A stretch of DNA of 64,000 nt from contig CAIWXX010000043.1 of NCBI GenBank assembly GCA_903916735.1, positions 22,815 to 86,814 on the forward strand, read 5' to 3'. The notes below the pieces were generated by a model. That model made no database searches, was not told the origin of the DNA, and saw nothing but the letters and a program-made list of their open reading frames with translations. The translations under genes were made by a program, and so were the position numbers. Of this stretch, positions 9,301 through 22,268 are shown piece by piece (the first letter of the stretch is position 1; every line of letters begins with the position of its first letter). Source of the DNA: an uncultured Acidobacteriota bacterium. Lineage in GTDB: Bacteria > Acidobacteriota > CAIWXX01.

Positions 9301-10684
9301 TCAGAGCGAGACGGCTCTGCGCAACCTGGATGAATCCGGAATCATCCGTATCGGAGCGTCGGTTAAACAGGGGGACATCCTCGTTGGAAAGGTCACTCCC
9401 AAAGGCGACACTCAGCTCTCGCCCGAAGAGAAGCTCCTGAAAGCCATCTTCGGCGAAAAGGCTCAGGACGTCCGCGACGCCAGCCTCACCTGCCCACCGG
9501 GCATCGAGGGGATCGTCGCCGATGTGAAGATCTTCACACGGAAAGGACAGGAGAAGGACGGTCGCGCGCTGCAAATCGAAGAGGATGAAATCAGCCGGAT
9601 GCGGAAGAACCTCGAGGATGAGATCCGCATCATCAGCGACGAGAAATACAATCGCATCGTGGAAATCCTCATCGGCCAATCTCTCATCTCAGACTATCTC
9701 GAAGACAAGACAGGGCGGAAGATCCTTTCGAAGAAAACGCAGCTTGAACGGGACAGCCTGCGGACGCTCAGCCTGCAGGAGCTCAAGAGGCTCCGCGTCG
9801 CCAACAAAACCGAAATCGATTTGAAGATCGCCGATATCGAGAGCAAAGCCAAGAAGCAGATTGACAGTCTCAAGGAGAACGTCAAAGAGAAGGAAGAGGC
9901 TTTGAAACGCGGCGACGAGCTGTCTCCGGGCGTCAACAAGATGGTCAAGGTCTACGTCGCCATGAAGCGCAAGCTGTCGGTTGGCGACAAGATGGCCGGC
10001 CGTCACGGAAACAAGGGCGTCATCGCCCGCATTCTGCCGGAAGAAGATATGCCATATCTTCCCGACGGAACCCCGGTTGAAATCGTGCTCAATCCGCTGG
10101 GCGTGCCGAGCCGTATGAATGTCGGCCAGATCCTGGAGACTCACCTTGGCTGGGCCGGTCATGTTCTGGGCCTGTATTTCTCGACACCTGTTTTCGATGG
10201 TGCACGCGAATTGGATATCAAGGAGTTCCTGAAGAAAGCCGGTCTGCCGTTTACCGGAAAATCGAGACTCTCCGACGGCATGACAGGGATTCCATTTGAA
10301 CAGGAAGTGACTGTCGGCTACATTTACATGTTGAAGCTCTCGCACATGGTCGATGACAAAATCCATGCCCGTTCCATCGGGCCATATTCGCTGATCACCC
10401 AACAGCCGCTTGGCGGCAAAGCGCAATTCGGCGGCCAGCGATTCGGCGAAATGGAAGTTTGGGCACTCGAAGCCTACGGCGCTGCGCACATCCTGCAGGA
10501 ACTTCTGACTGCGAAATCAGACGATGTGACCGGACGTGCCAAAATCTATGAGGCGATCGTCAAGGGCGACGCCAGCTTCGAACCCGGCCTTCCCGAATCG
10601 TTCAATGTACTCGTCCGCGAACTCCAGAGCCTTTGCCTCGACGTCGAGTTCTTGAAAAAGGAACCGCCTGAGGCGAACGGCTAG
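6395..10684 (+). CDS. rpoB: DNA-directed RNA polymerase subunit beta
   Basis: 1429 residues. All core regions are present: [20 protein letters not shown], the rifampicin-pocket region [53 protein letters not shown], the [11 protein letters not shown] block and the C-terminal [33 protein letters not shown]. The rifampicin-pocket residues look wild type. Between the N-terminal lobe strands (residues ~88-150) there is an extra cysteine-rich segment with C90/C92, C105/C108, C124/C127 and C138/C141, not found in E. coli RpoB and probably binding zinc. The start follows AAGGAG (6381-6386). rpoC follows after 20 bases. Confidence 0.98.
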   Translation: MQESSLPEKTNPYPTRERCDFSRIPVAIPIPNLIEVQKKSYEKFLQMDLLPSEREDIGLQAVFKSVFPITDFRDTCSLEFKDYSIGTWECKCGKLKGVSYLKRTCRSCNKKISKTEYETYGQKCPYCAAEGQIVLSTCDNCGDSVRLSIKNDVFECQEKGMTFAVPLKVTVLLVMRDKSETGVRTIRDIKEQEVYFGDIPLMTDKGTFIINGTERVIVSQLHRSPGVFFESSDRKTHFAARVIPYRGTWVDYEIDLKSGLTVRLDKKKKFPATVFLRALGYKNDEEILKAFYKVDKVSVINNEFVFPLTDNVIGCKIRDEVIHPSNKEVLLAADRKITTSALHAMQKAGIKTIRLDVEEMENVFSASAIIDRETGEEILAMNEMMGPGIYSRILEKSVPEFEVFFPEKDDIGNTVSDAVKKDVIKTSGKAQEEIYKKLRQGEHATEEAAKSLIYDLFFNSKKYDFSRVGRLKFNIKLGLQTPLQEKVLKPYDYVEVIRYLLKLRKGIGDLDDIDHLGNRRVRSVGELLENHFRQGLARMERTIKEKMSVYQELSTAMPHDLINAKPVMAAIREFFGSSQMSQFMDQTNPLSEITHKRRLSALGPGGLSRERAGFEVRDVHPSHYGRICPIETPEGPNIGLISSLSCYARIDEYGFIQNPYRRVGGGRLLTHYQILMPGDSKYKPGDVVEKSELNSEMTSLKRRVKTPPTYEPHAFYLSAWEEDKYVIAQANIEVNDDGLISATRVNARQGGNPKLVQREQVDYVDVSPKQIVSVAAALIPFLEHDDANRALMGSNMQRQAVPLLRAESPIVGTGMEGITARDSGAVVAARRSGIVDAVDSQRIIIRVEDVEGGPLGGEIGADLYPMVKFRRSNQNTCINQKPIVKRGDRVLRGQPIADGPCTDNGELALGRNVLAAFMPWRGYNFEDAILISEKLVKDDSFTSIHIEEFEIEARETKLGPEEITRDIPNQSETALRNLDESGIIRIGASVKQGDILVGKVTPKGDTQLSPEEKLLKAIFGEKAQDVRDASLTCPPGIEGIVADVKIFTRKGQEKDGRALQIEEDEISRMRKNLEDEIRIISDEKYNRIVEILIGQSLISDYLEDKTGRKILSKKTQLERDSLRTLSLQELKRLRVANKTEIDLKIADIESKAKKQIDSLKENVKEKEEALKRGDELSPGVNKMVKVYVAMKRKLSVGDKMAGRHGNKGVIARILPEEDMPYLPDGTPVEIVLNPLGVPSRMNVGQILETHLGWAGHVLGLYFSTPVFDGARELDIKEFLKKAGLPFTGKSRLSDGMTGIPFEQEVTVGYIYMLKLSHMVDDKIHARSIGPYSLITQQPLGGKAQFGGQRFGEMEVWALEAYGAAHILQELLTAKSDDVTGRAKIYEAIVKGDASFEPGLPESFNVLVRELQSLCLDVEFLKKEPPEANG

Positions 10685-10704
10685 GTAGCGGGAGGTTGAA
10701 ACTG

Positions 10705-14847
<4,143 letters not shown>

Positions 14848-14874
14848 GTTGGATAGATATAACGTGATTGACGT

Positions 14875-14931
14875 GAACGACAGCTTTGGGTGGCGGACTC
14901 AAGTCCAGGACAACCTTGCTTGCTGTCGTTC
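14875..14931 (+). terminator. Hairpin downstream of rpoC
   Basis: GAACGACAGC (14875-14884) pairs perfectly with GCTGTCGTTC (14922-14931) and encloses a smaller GGAC/GTCC hairpin. It starts 28 bases after the rpoC stop. There is no strong U-tract (CTCTCATCG follows), so it may be a weak terminator or an mRNA 3'-end stabiliser. Confidence 0.45.
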
Positions 14932-14992
14932 TCTCATCGTGAACACGAGACGTCGCTTTGCGAAGGATCTCGCATGCTCATCAGGAGGAAGA

Positions 14993-16108
14993 ATGAAGAT
15001 TGCACGATTCGGTACGCTGATCGCACTCATCCTGACGGCGGGTTCGCTGCTCGCCCAGCAAACGCCGCCCCCATCGCCGAAACCACAGGCTACTCCACCG
15101 GCCGTACCCGAGAAGCCGGCTTTTCCGCCGGTCATCGCCAAGGCACTCGATGATGTTATTTTGAGCGGGGTCGATCGGATTGACACGCACTTGAAGTATA
15201 TCAAGACCTTGTACATGCCGTCGGTTCCGGGCAAGGTCCAAGCTGTACTCATTTTCGAGATGTTCCCGGCCAATCTGAAATTGGCCGTCGTCGCGCCTCC
15301 AGTTCCAGGCGTCCCGGCAACTCCAGCTTCTTCGGCATCCAAACCTGCAGCTCCAGCTGCTCCGGCAACCCCCGCCGCGCCCGGGCAACCGCCGACTCCG
15401 CCGGCGGCTCCTCCAGCCCCGATCCGTGTGGATGTCTTTCTGCGGCTGACTCGTGCCGATGCGACCGGCGCCTTTGTTCCCTATGATGATATCGGTCTTA
15501 TCTACCTGGAACCCGAAGAGCAAGCAACTGGGTACGCGATGTATACAGTATCGCTCCCGATGGATCCAGGCTCCTACAAACTGCTGATGGCGATTGCCGA
15601 TGAGAAACTCGAAAAGGTTGCAACGACTCGCACCGAGCTGGTTCTGCCTGATCCATCCGTTGTCAAGGGATCACTCGAAACAACTCCGATCATCTTTGCC
15701 AATTCCATCAAGCAACTCGATCCATCGGCACGTGAAATGAGAGCAACCGTGCGAAAGGGTGACTTCATGTTTTCGGTTCTCGATATTCAGCCGAAACTTG
15801 ATAATATTTTCGCAGTCGGGGATTCGAAAGAGATCTTTTACTTCGTTTTCGGAGGACGCCCTGATCTGAACCTGCAGCCTCCGAAATTCAATCTCGAAGT
15901 CACCTACACGCTGAAGAAAGGCAATGAGAGCGTCATCAAGTTCGCCAAGCAGGCTTTCCCGATGCCTCTGATCAATCATCCGTTGCCGCTTCAGATGCAG
16001 GAGAAGGACAAAACTCTGGCTCCCGGCCTGTATTCACTCGCCATCGATATTCAAGATAAGGTCGGCGACGGGAAATTGAAAACGGAAATTCCAATCGAGA
16101 TCAAGTAA
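14993..16108 (+). CDS. Secreted protein of unknown function with a Pro/Ala-rich linker
   Basis: 371 residues from ATG 14993, which has an ideal AGGAGGAA ribosome site; the frame is open further upstream but lacks one. A signal peptide (MKIARFGTLIALILTAGSLLAQ) is followed by a Pro-rich stretch. A conserved-looking domain comes next (about residues 40-95, containing VDRIDTHLKYIKTLY), then a linker almost entirely Pro/Ala/Ser (about 100-140). The C-terminal two thirds are beta-rich and end LKTEIPIEIK. I do not recognise the family. A periplasmic or outer-membrane-facing location is inferred from the signal peptide and linker. It may be read through from rpoC or have its own promoter. Confidence 0.8.
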   Translation: MKIARFGTLIALILTAGSLLAQQTPPPSPKPQATPPAVPEKPAFPPVIAKALDDVILSGVDRIDTHLKYIKTLYMPSVPGKVQAVLIFEMFPANLKLAVVAPPVPGVPATPASSASKPAAPAAPATPAAPGQPPTPPAAPPAPIRVDVFLRLTRADATGAFVPYDDIGLIYLEPEEQATGYAMYTVSLPMDPGSYKLLMAIADEKLEKVATTRTELVLPDPSVVKGSLETTPIIFANSIKQLDPSAREMRATVRKGDFMFSVLDIQPKLDNIFAVGDSKEIFYFVFGGRPDLNLQPPKFNLEVTYTLKKGNESVIKFAKQAFPMPLINHPLPLQMQEKDKTLAPGLYSLAIDIQDKVGDGKLKTEIPIEIK

Positions 16109-16138
16109 AGCGACAGCTTCACCTCGGTTGATATTTTC

Positions 16139-16196
16139 AAGCCGGGGATGGAGGGGAGTTCACAAAAACCTCCGCTGCATTCCCGGCTTTCTTCTT
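16139..16196 (+). terminator. Rho-independent terminator after the secreted Pro/Ala-rich protein
   Basis: AGCCGGG (16140-16146) pairs with CCCGGCT (16182-16188), with further pairing of the GGAGGGG and CCTCC segments inside. TTTCTTCTT follows directly. It lies 31 bases after the stop codon. Confidence 0.75.
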
Positions 16197-16962
16197 GAGA
16201 TGATCGAAAGCCGCCGCGGAGAAATGGGGCGGCTATCCCGACTTCCGCAACTGGGGCATGTTTCACCACCAATCGATTAATTTCTCATAAAAATTCTCTA
16301 AAGGTCGGCACCACAGAAGGGGGGATTTTTCTCCCCTATTTGGCTTTGAGCCGAGAAGATTTTTGAGGGGGGTTGAGTCGGCAAATCATGTTTCAGCCGA
16401 GCGAGTAGGATGCGGTGGTCTTTTTCGGGTTGAGTGTGGCGTGATAGAAGGAAGAGGCCATTGTCAGTGGTGGGAAGGTGGACATCATTGGAAGTACTGT
16501 GTGCGGGGCAATCCTCGGAGGGGTAGTTGTTGGAGTCGCCTTGTACTTCTGGAACCAAAGGAAGACTGTTCACAGTCGCGATAATACGACTCCGATTTTG
16601 AGCGATCCGGGGCTTACTGCCCAAATGTGTTTACACACTTCTCAACGGAACCACTTTCATGAGATCGGCAAAATCATCGTCATCGAGAATTGACTCTTAT
16701 GGTGTCATCACAGCTTGAACTATTTATCCTCTCCGTTTCCTTATTGCAGCGGAGAGCTTATCAATAAACACATCCTTTTGGTGCACAAGAAAATTATTGA
16801 GGAAATAGGTAGAAATACGCATCAATAAATTTCGTGTTTTTTAGTATGATCATCAGTAATGAATTTTTGGAAAATCGTTCGGCGATTACTCACAGCATGA
16901 CATAATCGAAGCACGCGAATGAATGTCGGAGGCCTCAGTAACTCGAAGTCCTCCCCTGGGAA
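16197..16962. other. Long gene-poor stretch before the cytochrome cluster
   Basis: About 770 bases with rising A+T content and no clearly real gene. One weak candidate is a GTG-started frame at 16478-16693 (71 residues) with a single hydrophobic segment (TVCGAILGGVVVGVALYFW), but its ribosome site is poorly placed. A short fragment near 16213-16290 reads AEKWGGYPDFRNWGM on + and may be debris of a lost gene. Confidence 0.4.
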
Positions 16963-16971
16963 TGATATAAT
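16963..16971 (+). promoter_or_regulatory. Extended -10 promoter of the outer-membrane cytochrome cluster
   Basis: TGATATAAT gives a perfect extended -10 (TGn-TATAAT). The -35 position (TCGAAG at 16943-16948) is poor, as is common with extended -10 promoters. Predicted transcription start is near 16978, leaving a leader of about 100 bases before the ATG at 17080. Confidence 0.5.
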
Positions 16972-17079
16972 GATAACGCTTTTTCGAAGCCGGCAATCAG
17001 TAGGGAAACCGATTTGGATTCATTGGCATTTGCCGTATCGATGTCACAAACCACCAGGCTTGCTCAAGGAGGAAAGATC

Positions 17080-18372
17080 ATGAGTAACCGCCGGCCCCGG
17101 TTCAGTCAATCAGTGGTGTGCGCCATGGTTGTCGCATCATGGCTCATCGTTTTTAAGTCTCCTCTTTTCGCCATCCCGGCTTTCGCAAGGAAATACGATA
17201 CCAAGTGCTCCAGTTGTCACACGATTTTCCCCCGGCTCAACAAAACAGGCTACCTTTCCAAACGATTAGGCTACAGCATGCCGCCAGATATGGAAGAGGA
17301 TAAGCCTGTGCCGAAGATTCACTCGGCCGACAAAAACATCAGGTGGAACTTGGGTGATACATTGGCTCTCGTCTTTCAAACCAGCGCCACATACGATAAG
17401 ACCGGCGCCCCAGAGGAGCCATCCACTACCAACAACAGCCTCAACCTGGACAATGCCCTGCTCTTCCTGGGAGGGACGATCCCGGAAAGCAATTTCTCTT
17501 ATTTTGGCGAGTACAAACTTTACGAAGATGGGGAGACGGCCCTCGAGAAAGTCCTTGTACAGTATACCCATGGCAACGTCAGGCAAAGCTTCTTCGTCAA
17601 GGGCGGCAAGATGCAGCTCCAGGAAACATCCGGTTTCCGCGGTTCTGACCCACTCGGGCTTTTCAGGGAAGGCCCTCTCATGTTCACCGCGGTTGATCCA
17701 AATCTCTTCACAATGGATCAAGCTCCAACAACCATCGCTGCTGGGTTTACATGGGCGTCCATGTACTACAAGCAGGTCCTCGGCCTGACAATGAAAGTCA
17801 CAAACGGCCTCAACGCCGATGGAAGCGAGATTGTTCAAGATTCAGAGAAGCACTCCAAGGACGTGTGGTTGCAGGCGGACTATCTCTTCGGGCCCGATGG
17901 CGGAGTCTCATTCATGGGCTATTTTGGACGTAAGTACCAGGTTCAAAACGAAGGCCTCGAAAACGAGTTTGAGTATTATCCGAGGATCCGGAGGTGGGGC
18001 GTTTTCGGCAACTACCTTTTCTTCGACAAGCTGGACACGATAACGGGATACATGCATGGCCGAGATGATTGGAAGTGGGAATCGAATGATACGATTCTCA
18101 ACTACAAGAACGACTCGTGGTATGGCGAGGTGGACTATTACCTTCAAACGGGATTCGCCGCCACGGCACGATACGATTGGATGCGCGAGAAATTCGATCT
18201 ACAGGACGGTTTTCTGCGGACTCGTGCATGGACGCTGGGGCTGCAGAAAACACTCACCAAACAGGGCAACCTTTGTGCGCGGTTGAGCTATATGGATCAA
18301 AAGATCACCGACCCCGCCGATCAGATCCAGACCGAAAAGCATCTGGCCGCCGACATTCGGTTGGGCTGGTGA
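17080..18372 (+). CDS. Outer-membrane monoheme cytochrome-porin, Cyc2-like
   Basis: 430 residues from ATG 17080, chosen for its AAGGAGGAAAG site. A signal peptide (~1-31) is followed at once by a heme-binding site in the sequence FARKYDTKCSSCHTIFPRLN (C43, C46, H47). The remaining ~360 residues are rich in alternating aromatic/polar strands typical of a beta-barrel and end in W. A single N-terminal heme fused to a barrel is the architecture of Cyc2, the outer-membrane Fe(II)-oxidising cytochrome. The context PAFAR...CxxCH...P.L...G...K..GY also resembles the Cyc2 signature. Other, poorly characterised cytochrome-porins share this layout, so function is open. The next genes encode a periplasmic cytochrome and a Rieske/cytochrome b module. 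Confidence 0.75.
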   Translation: MSNRRPRFSQSVVCAMVVASWLIVFKSPLFAIPAFARKYDTKCSSCHTIFPRLNKTGYLSKRLGYSMPPDMEEDKPVPKIHSADKNIRWNLGDTLALVFQTSATYDKTGAPEEPSTTNNSLNLDNALLFLGGTIPESNFSYFGEYKLYEDGETALEKVLVQYTHGNVRQSFFVKGGKMQLQETSGFRGSDPLGLFREGPLMFTAVDPNLFTMDQAPTTIAAGFTWASMYYKQVLGLTMKVTNGLNADGSEIVQDSEKHSKDVWLQADYLFGPDGGVSFMGYFGRKYQVQNEGLENEFEYYPRIRRWGVFGNYLFFDKLDTITGYMHGRDDWKWESNDTILNYKNDSWYGEVDYYLQTGFAATARYDWMREKFDLQDGFLRTRAWTLGLQKTLTKQGNLCARLSYMDQKITDPADQIQTEKHLAADIRLGW

Positions 18373-18392
18373 ACCAGAACGGAGGAAAATAA

Positions 18393-18827
18393 ATGAAATT
18401 CAAAAACAGTACTCTCACACTCTTGATCGGCACGTGCATCGCTGTCACACTGGCATTCGTTGTTATGGCCTGGGCGCAGGAGCAGGGCAAGCTTCTTTTA
18501 CCCCAGGACAAAGGCCCGGATAAGCTGGACGTTTCTTCCTATCCCAAGCCGATCCAGGATGACTATAAGGTTTTTGCCGAAAAATGCCCCAAGTGCCATA
18601 CACTCGCTCGAGGGCTCAACACCATGATGACTCAGGATGAATGGAGTCGCTACGTCAAGCGAATGATGCACAAGCCCAATTCAGGGATCAATGAATCTCA
18701 GGGGAAACAGATATTTGATTTCCTGGTCTATGACGAAACTAACCGGAAGGATAAGGATCCTAAATCCTTTAATCGATCGCTGACCGATGAGGAGCTGGAA
18801 AAACTCAAAGCCGGCGAAGGGCATTGA
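18393..18827 (+). CDS. Periplasmic monoheme cytochrome c
   Basis: 144 residues, with a signal peptide or anchor (residues 6-28, TLTLLIGTCIAVTLAFVVMAWAQ). A single heme site CPKCH (C65, C68, H69) lies in a compact domain, and M94/M95 are candidate distal ligands (KRMMHKPNSGI). It starts 20 bases after the cytochrome-porin behind GGAGGAAA, so the two are almost certainly cotranscribed. A likely job is to shuttle electrons between the outer-membrane cytochrome and the inner-membrane Rieske/cytochrome b complex. Its exact family is not recognised. Confidence 0.8.
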   Translation: MKFKNSTLTLLIGTCIAVTLAFVVMAWAQEQGKLLLPQDKGPDKLDVSSYPKPIQDDYKVFAEKCPKCHTLARGLNTMMTQDEWSRYVKRMMHKPNSGINESQGKQIFDFLVYDETNRKDKDPKSFNRSLTDEELEKLKAGEGH

Positions 18828-18947
18828 GCAGATGCTGAAGCCCAATGCGCCTGTCTTCAGCCCCTCTGAACCAAGGACGGGCGCATACGGCTTTTGTTTG
18901 AGCATTGATCATGCGATTTAACGGGGTTGTCACAAGAACAAATAGTG

Positions 18948-19409
18948 ATGCCTAATTCCGAGACAAACACACGGACTCGCCGCGAATTCTTCGCCAATGT
19001 CGTCATGGGCTCCGGCCTGCTGCTTGGCCTTGGCGGCCTGGCCGCACGATTTGCCGAGTTCCTGTATCCGGTCGTGCCGCCTCAGAAGCTCATCAAAGCC
19101 CTGGCAGGCAAGCTGAGTGATATTCCCAAAGGCGGGGCGCGCATGTTCAATCCTCTGGATGCACATGTCATGATCGTCGATGATGGGACTCAATTGCTGG
19201 CCTTCTCGGCCGTCTGCACTCACCTCGGATGCCTCGTCCATTGGGACAGCCAAGCGGAGCGGTTCGTCTGCCCATGCCATCACGGCGTTTATGACACCGA
19301 CGGCAATGTCGTGTCCGGCCCGCCGCCGAGGCCGCTCGAACGAATCAAGCTGGCCATCGAAGGCGACCAGATTTTTGTGTTCCTGGCAGTGCGGGAAGAA
19401 CCGACATGA
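18948..19409 (+). CDS. Rieske [2Fe-2S] protein of a cytochrome b complex
   Basis: 153 residues from ATG 18948; in-frame TTG (18927) and GTG (18945) starts are alternatives. The N-terminus is Tat-like (RTRREFFANVVMGSG) and runs into one transmembrane anchor. The cluster motif is complete: CTHLGC (ligands C90 and H92) and CPCHHG (ligands C108 and H111), with C95 and C110 placed for the disulfide. It takes one electron from quinol and passes it to cytochrome c. It overlaps the cytochrome b gene by four bases (ATGA). Confidence 0.93.
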   Translation: MPNSETNTRTRREFFANVVMGSGLLLGLGGLAARFAEFLYPVVPPQKLIKALAGKLSDIPKGGARMFNPLDAHVMIVDDGTQLLAFSAVCTHLGCLVHWDSQAERFVCPCHHGVYDTDGNVVSGPPPRPLERIKLAIEGDQIFVFLAVREEPT

Positions 19410-20443
19410 AACGATTGATCAACTGGCTTCATGAACGCGTCCCCATCAGCGCCGAATCACTGCGCGAGCCTCTTCGGGAACCATTGCCGGTGCAGCTGAA
19501 GCAGTGGGTGTTCTGCCTCGGAGGCACTCCCCTGATGCTGTTCTGCATACTGGCATGCACGGGGATTCTCATGACGTTTTATTACGTCCCCAGCCCGACG
19601 CATGCCTACGATAGTGTCCAGTCCATCACGTCCCATGTGCGACTCGGATGGTTTATCCGCGGCATCCACCGTGCGGCATCGCATCTGATGATTTTTACGG
19701 TGCTGCTGCATATGATCCGCGTGTTCAGCACGCGATCCTATCGCCGGCCGCGCGAATTGAACTGGATTTTTGGAGTCGCGTCGTTTCTGACGGTGCTCGG
19801 TTTCGGCTTCACGGGCTATTCTCTCGTCTATGATCAACGCTCCTATTGGGCTACCACCGTCGGCACGAATCTGCTCGGCGAAACGCCGATCATCGGAAAA
19901 ATGTTGCTGTACCTCATCCGAGGCGGGCCGGATGTGAATCCCAATACACTGACCCGGCTCTATGATTTTCATGTCGGCGTCCTTCCCACAATCCTGGCGC
20001 TGCTGATTGTCTCGCACTTGATCCTCGTCCGGCTGCACGGTGTCGCTCGTTTGGAAAACGATCCGCGTACCGAGACATATCCGTTTTTTCCGGATCATGT
20101 TTTACGGGAATGCGTCATTGGCATGCTCCTTCTGGTCGCTCTCATCAGCTATGTGATTCTCTTTCCACCAGACATGGGGCCTCGAGCGAATCCGATTGAG
20201 ACGCCATCGGAAATCCGACCGGAATGGTACTTCTTCCCATCGTATCGCTGGTTGAAATTGGTGCCTTTGCAAATCGGCCTTTTGGGCAGCATGCTGTATG
20301 TCGCCTGCATGTTTCTGTGGCCATTCATCGATGCCGCGTTCGAACGAGTGGCGCCACGCCGCCGCCTGGGGCAGATCCTGGGCATGTGCGGGTTTCTGGT
20401 GACGATCATCTTCCTTGTATGGGAAGCGGTTGCTGGGATGTGA
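19406..20443 (+). CDS. Cytochrome b subunit (b6/subunit IV joined)
   Basis: 345 residues with about seven or eight membrane helices. Two histidine pairs for the b hemes are visible: HRAASH (helix B) with HMIRVF, and in helix D HVGV with HLILVRLHG. The second part contains the quinol-site motif PEWYFF and ends after the last helix VTIIFLVWEAVAG. It is shorter than mitochondrial cytochrome b and corresponds to cytochrome b6 plus subunit IV in one chain. It is translationally coupled to the Rieske gene, and a cytochrome c follows 170 bases on. The complex would exchange electrons between quinone and cytochrome c. Confidence 0.92.
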   Translation: MKRLINWLHERVPISAESLREPLREPLPVQLKQWVFCLGGTPLMLFCILACTGILMTFYYVPSPTHAYDSVQSITSHVRLGWFIRGIHRAASHLMIFTVLLHMIRVFSTRSYRRPRELNWIFGVASFLTVLGFGFTGYSLVYDQRSYWATTVGTNLLGETPIIGKMLLYLIRGGPDVNPNTLTRLYDFHVGVLPTILALLIVSHLILVRLHGVARLENDPRTETYPFFPDHVLRECVIGMLLLVALISYVILFPPDMGPRANPIETPSEIRPEWYFFPSYRWLKLVPLQIGLLGSMLYVACMFLWPFIDAAFERVAPRRRLGQILGMCGFLVTIIFLVWEAVAGM

Positions 20444-20613
20444 GCAAGGTCACGTCGCAGTCGGCATTGGGGCGTTGATGTTACAAAGCAAAAATCTCTG
20501 GAAACACTATGATTGAGGTTTTAATTTTTCTTTCGCCTCTGCCGGTTCAACAATTTTCCGATTCAGCACTGGTTTAATTTGGGCGTTACTGCTGGTACGT
20601 GAGGGGGCTTGTC

Positions 20614-21081
20614 ATGAATTTGATCGTCGAGAAAGTAATGGTCGGCATTCTCGGACTGATGTTGTTCACTTCGGTGATGGTCGTCGGCATCATCGATGCC
20701 CGGCATCGAATGCAAGCGAAGGCGGAAGCGACGCCGCGCGCCGTCATGAATCCACAGCTCGATCGAGGCCGTGAAGTTTTTGAAAAATTCAGCTGTGTCT
20801 CCTGCCATGGAATCGACGGCAAGGGTGGCATCAGCAATTACAATGCGCAAACGGCTCAGCTGGTACCTCCTCTAACGTATGTCGCGGACAGCTACTCGAA
20901 GGCGGAGTTGAGCGACAAAATTCTCCACGGTGTGAGACTGGTGGAAAAGCTGGACGCTAATGGCCCGACGCCGCCTCTCTATATGCCTGCGTTCAAGGGA
21001 ATTATTTCCGACCAGGACCTCGATCTCCTCATCGGCTACCTTAACAGCCTGATGCCGAAAAAAAGCAAAGACTCTTGGTGA
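20614..21081 (+). CDS. Membrane-anchored monoheme cytochrome c of the Rieske/cytochrome b complex
   Basis: 155 residues from ATG 20614; an upstream in-frame GTG (20599) abuts the GAGGGGG site and is less likely. One N-terminal anchor helix (MVGILGLMLFTSVMVVGIID) precedes a class I cytochrome domain with CVSCH (C61, C64, H65). Its tail contains PPLYMPAFKGI, whose Met is the expected distal ligand. The domain closely matches the sixth heme domain of the hexaheme cytochrome at 56188-57582 (CVGCHGDGGKGGI, PPLYMPAWKGIMS), so the two are paralogues. It is the likely cytochrome c1/f equivalent of this complex. Confidence 0.88.
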   Translation: MNLIVEKVMVGILGLMLFTSVMVVGIIDARHRMQAKAEATPRAVMNPQLDRGREVFEKFSCVSCHGIDGKGGISNYNAQTAQLVPPLTYVADSYSKAELSDKILHGVRLVEKLDANGPTPPLYMPAFKGIISDQDLDLLIGYLNSLMPKKSKDSW

Positions 21082-21607
21082 GAGCCGTTGGAAGCTGAGC
21101 GACCTCAATCCGCTCCGGACATTTCAGCTGGTTCATACGCATCCCCAAACGGCCGGCGCACTCTGGCTCAGAAAGAGAATATTGGCGTTAGGGTTTGGGA
21201 GATGCCTGTTTGAATCCTTTTTCCATCAACACCCGGAAGGCTGCGGGTTTCTGCTCCTGGTCGATGAACTGGGGAATGCGTTCGATCCGGCTGCAAAACG
21301 CTTCATTCCTTCTGCATCTCGCATCTTGCCTGGATGCACTTTTCTCGGCGCCGACAAGTGCCGAAGAAAGAGGTACCGAGGATCGTACTGGTGACGCGAA
21401 CCTTGCAGGATAGGGCCGTGATGTTTTTAGCGAGGTTCCTCTTTCGGTGACCTGAATCGCGATGTCCTAAGGAACCATTCGATATTGCTGAAGAAAGGAC
21501 AGTCTGTTCGTATGATGGGACAGAAATTTCTCCGCACCACAATGTTTTTGTATAAGATACAAGATGGCATGACTCCTGCTAATACCGAAGCGGAGGAGAT
21601 GAAAACA
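21082..21607. other. Gene-free stretch after the first cytochrome complex
   Basis: About 525 bases with only short frames that do not resemble protein families and have no good ribosome sites. A TATAAG hexamer at about 21551-21556 could serve the following gene. Nothing else is recognised. Confidence 0.4.
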
Positions 21608-22084
21608 ATGAAAAACGCACTGGTACTTGGAATGATCGCCGCCCTGCTGTTGACGACGACAGCCTCTGCCGTCGATGTTAATAAGCCAGGCAATCATATT
21701 GCCGTTATTGAGAAGAAGACGAGCGATGGACCGTCGGCCGCAAAGACGATGTCCGAATTCGGCCTGGCCCCTCGTGTCACACTCTCTCTGGCATCGACCC
21801 TCACGAGCAACATAGAAAATCGAGGGACAATGACATGGAACGATCCGGATAATAAAGTGATCTCCGTTTTCCTGACCATCTTTTTTCATGATGGTGATGT
21901 GGCCACTGTGACTCTCTTCGATACGAGAGAAGGCGATACTCCGGCAAGCAAAGGCCGGGTCACATTCGGTCTGACACCAGCAGGCTACAACCCGCCGCTC
22001 GGTAGTAACGGCTTTGCCTATGTCACCGTGACTGATCAGACATGGAACATCACGCAGACGTCGACGAGTTTTCTGGTACGGTAA
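21608..22084 (+). CDS. Small secreted protein of unknown function
   Basis: 158 residues from ATG 21608, behind GGAGGAG (21592-21598). An in-frame ATG at 21599 is too close to this site, and the longer upstream frame has no support. A clear signal peptide (MKNALVLGMIAALLLTTTASA) precedes a beta-rich domain with several Thr/Ser-rich strands and no cysteines. I do not recognise the family. It ends just before a strong hairpin that separates it from the convergent gene on the other strand. Confidence 0.7.
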   Translation: MKNALVLGMIAALLLTTTASAVDVNKPGNHIAVIEKKTSDGPSAAKTMSEFGLAPRVTLSLASTLTSNIENRGTMTWNDPDNKVISVFLTIFFHDGDVATVTLFDTREGDTPASKGRVTFGLTPAGYNPPLGSNGFAYVTVTDQTWNITQTSTSFLVR

Positions 22085-22099
22085 GAAATAATATCCCGG

Positions 22100-22150
22100 C
22101 TTTCAGCGATCGGCCCTCAGGAGCTTCGCCTCGAGGCTGATCGCTGAAAG
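22100..22150. terminator. Strong hairpin between convergent genes
   Basis: CTTTCAGCGATCGGCC (22100-22115) pairs with GGCTGATCGCTGAAAG (22135-22150) over 16 positions with one mismatch or wobble. It lies 15 bases after the stop of the + gene and 119 bases beyond the end of the - gene. It lacks a long U-tract, so it may act from either side or protect 3' ends. Confidence 0.6.
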
Positions 22151-22268
22151 CATTTCGCATCCCTGCCACACACCGCGTTCCCGCATTAATTGCAGCTTCA
22201 GAATTCAATTTCCGATCGGCCGGCCATGGAAGAGAATTGATAATAATGCCGAATGAACCCGGCCACGC

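Noticed and set aside
16478..16693. Small open frame with one membrane segment
   Set aside because: GTG start with the purine tract directly abutting it, no homology recognised, and the region is otherwise gene-poor. Left as a note only.
21565..21580. Second sigma-54-like sequence (TGGCATGACTCCTGCT)
   Set aside because: Spacing is right, but the predicted start would fall inside the ribosome site of the 21608 gene, and two consensus positions are off.
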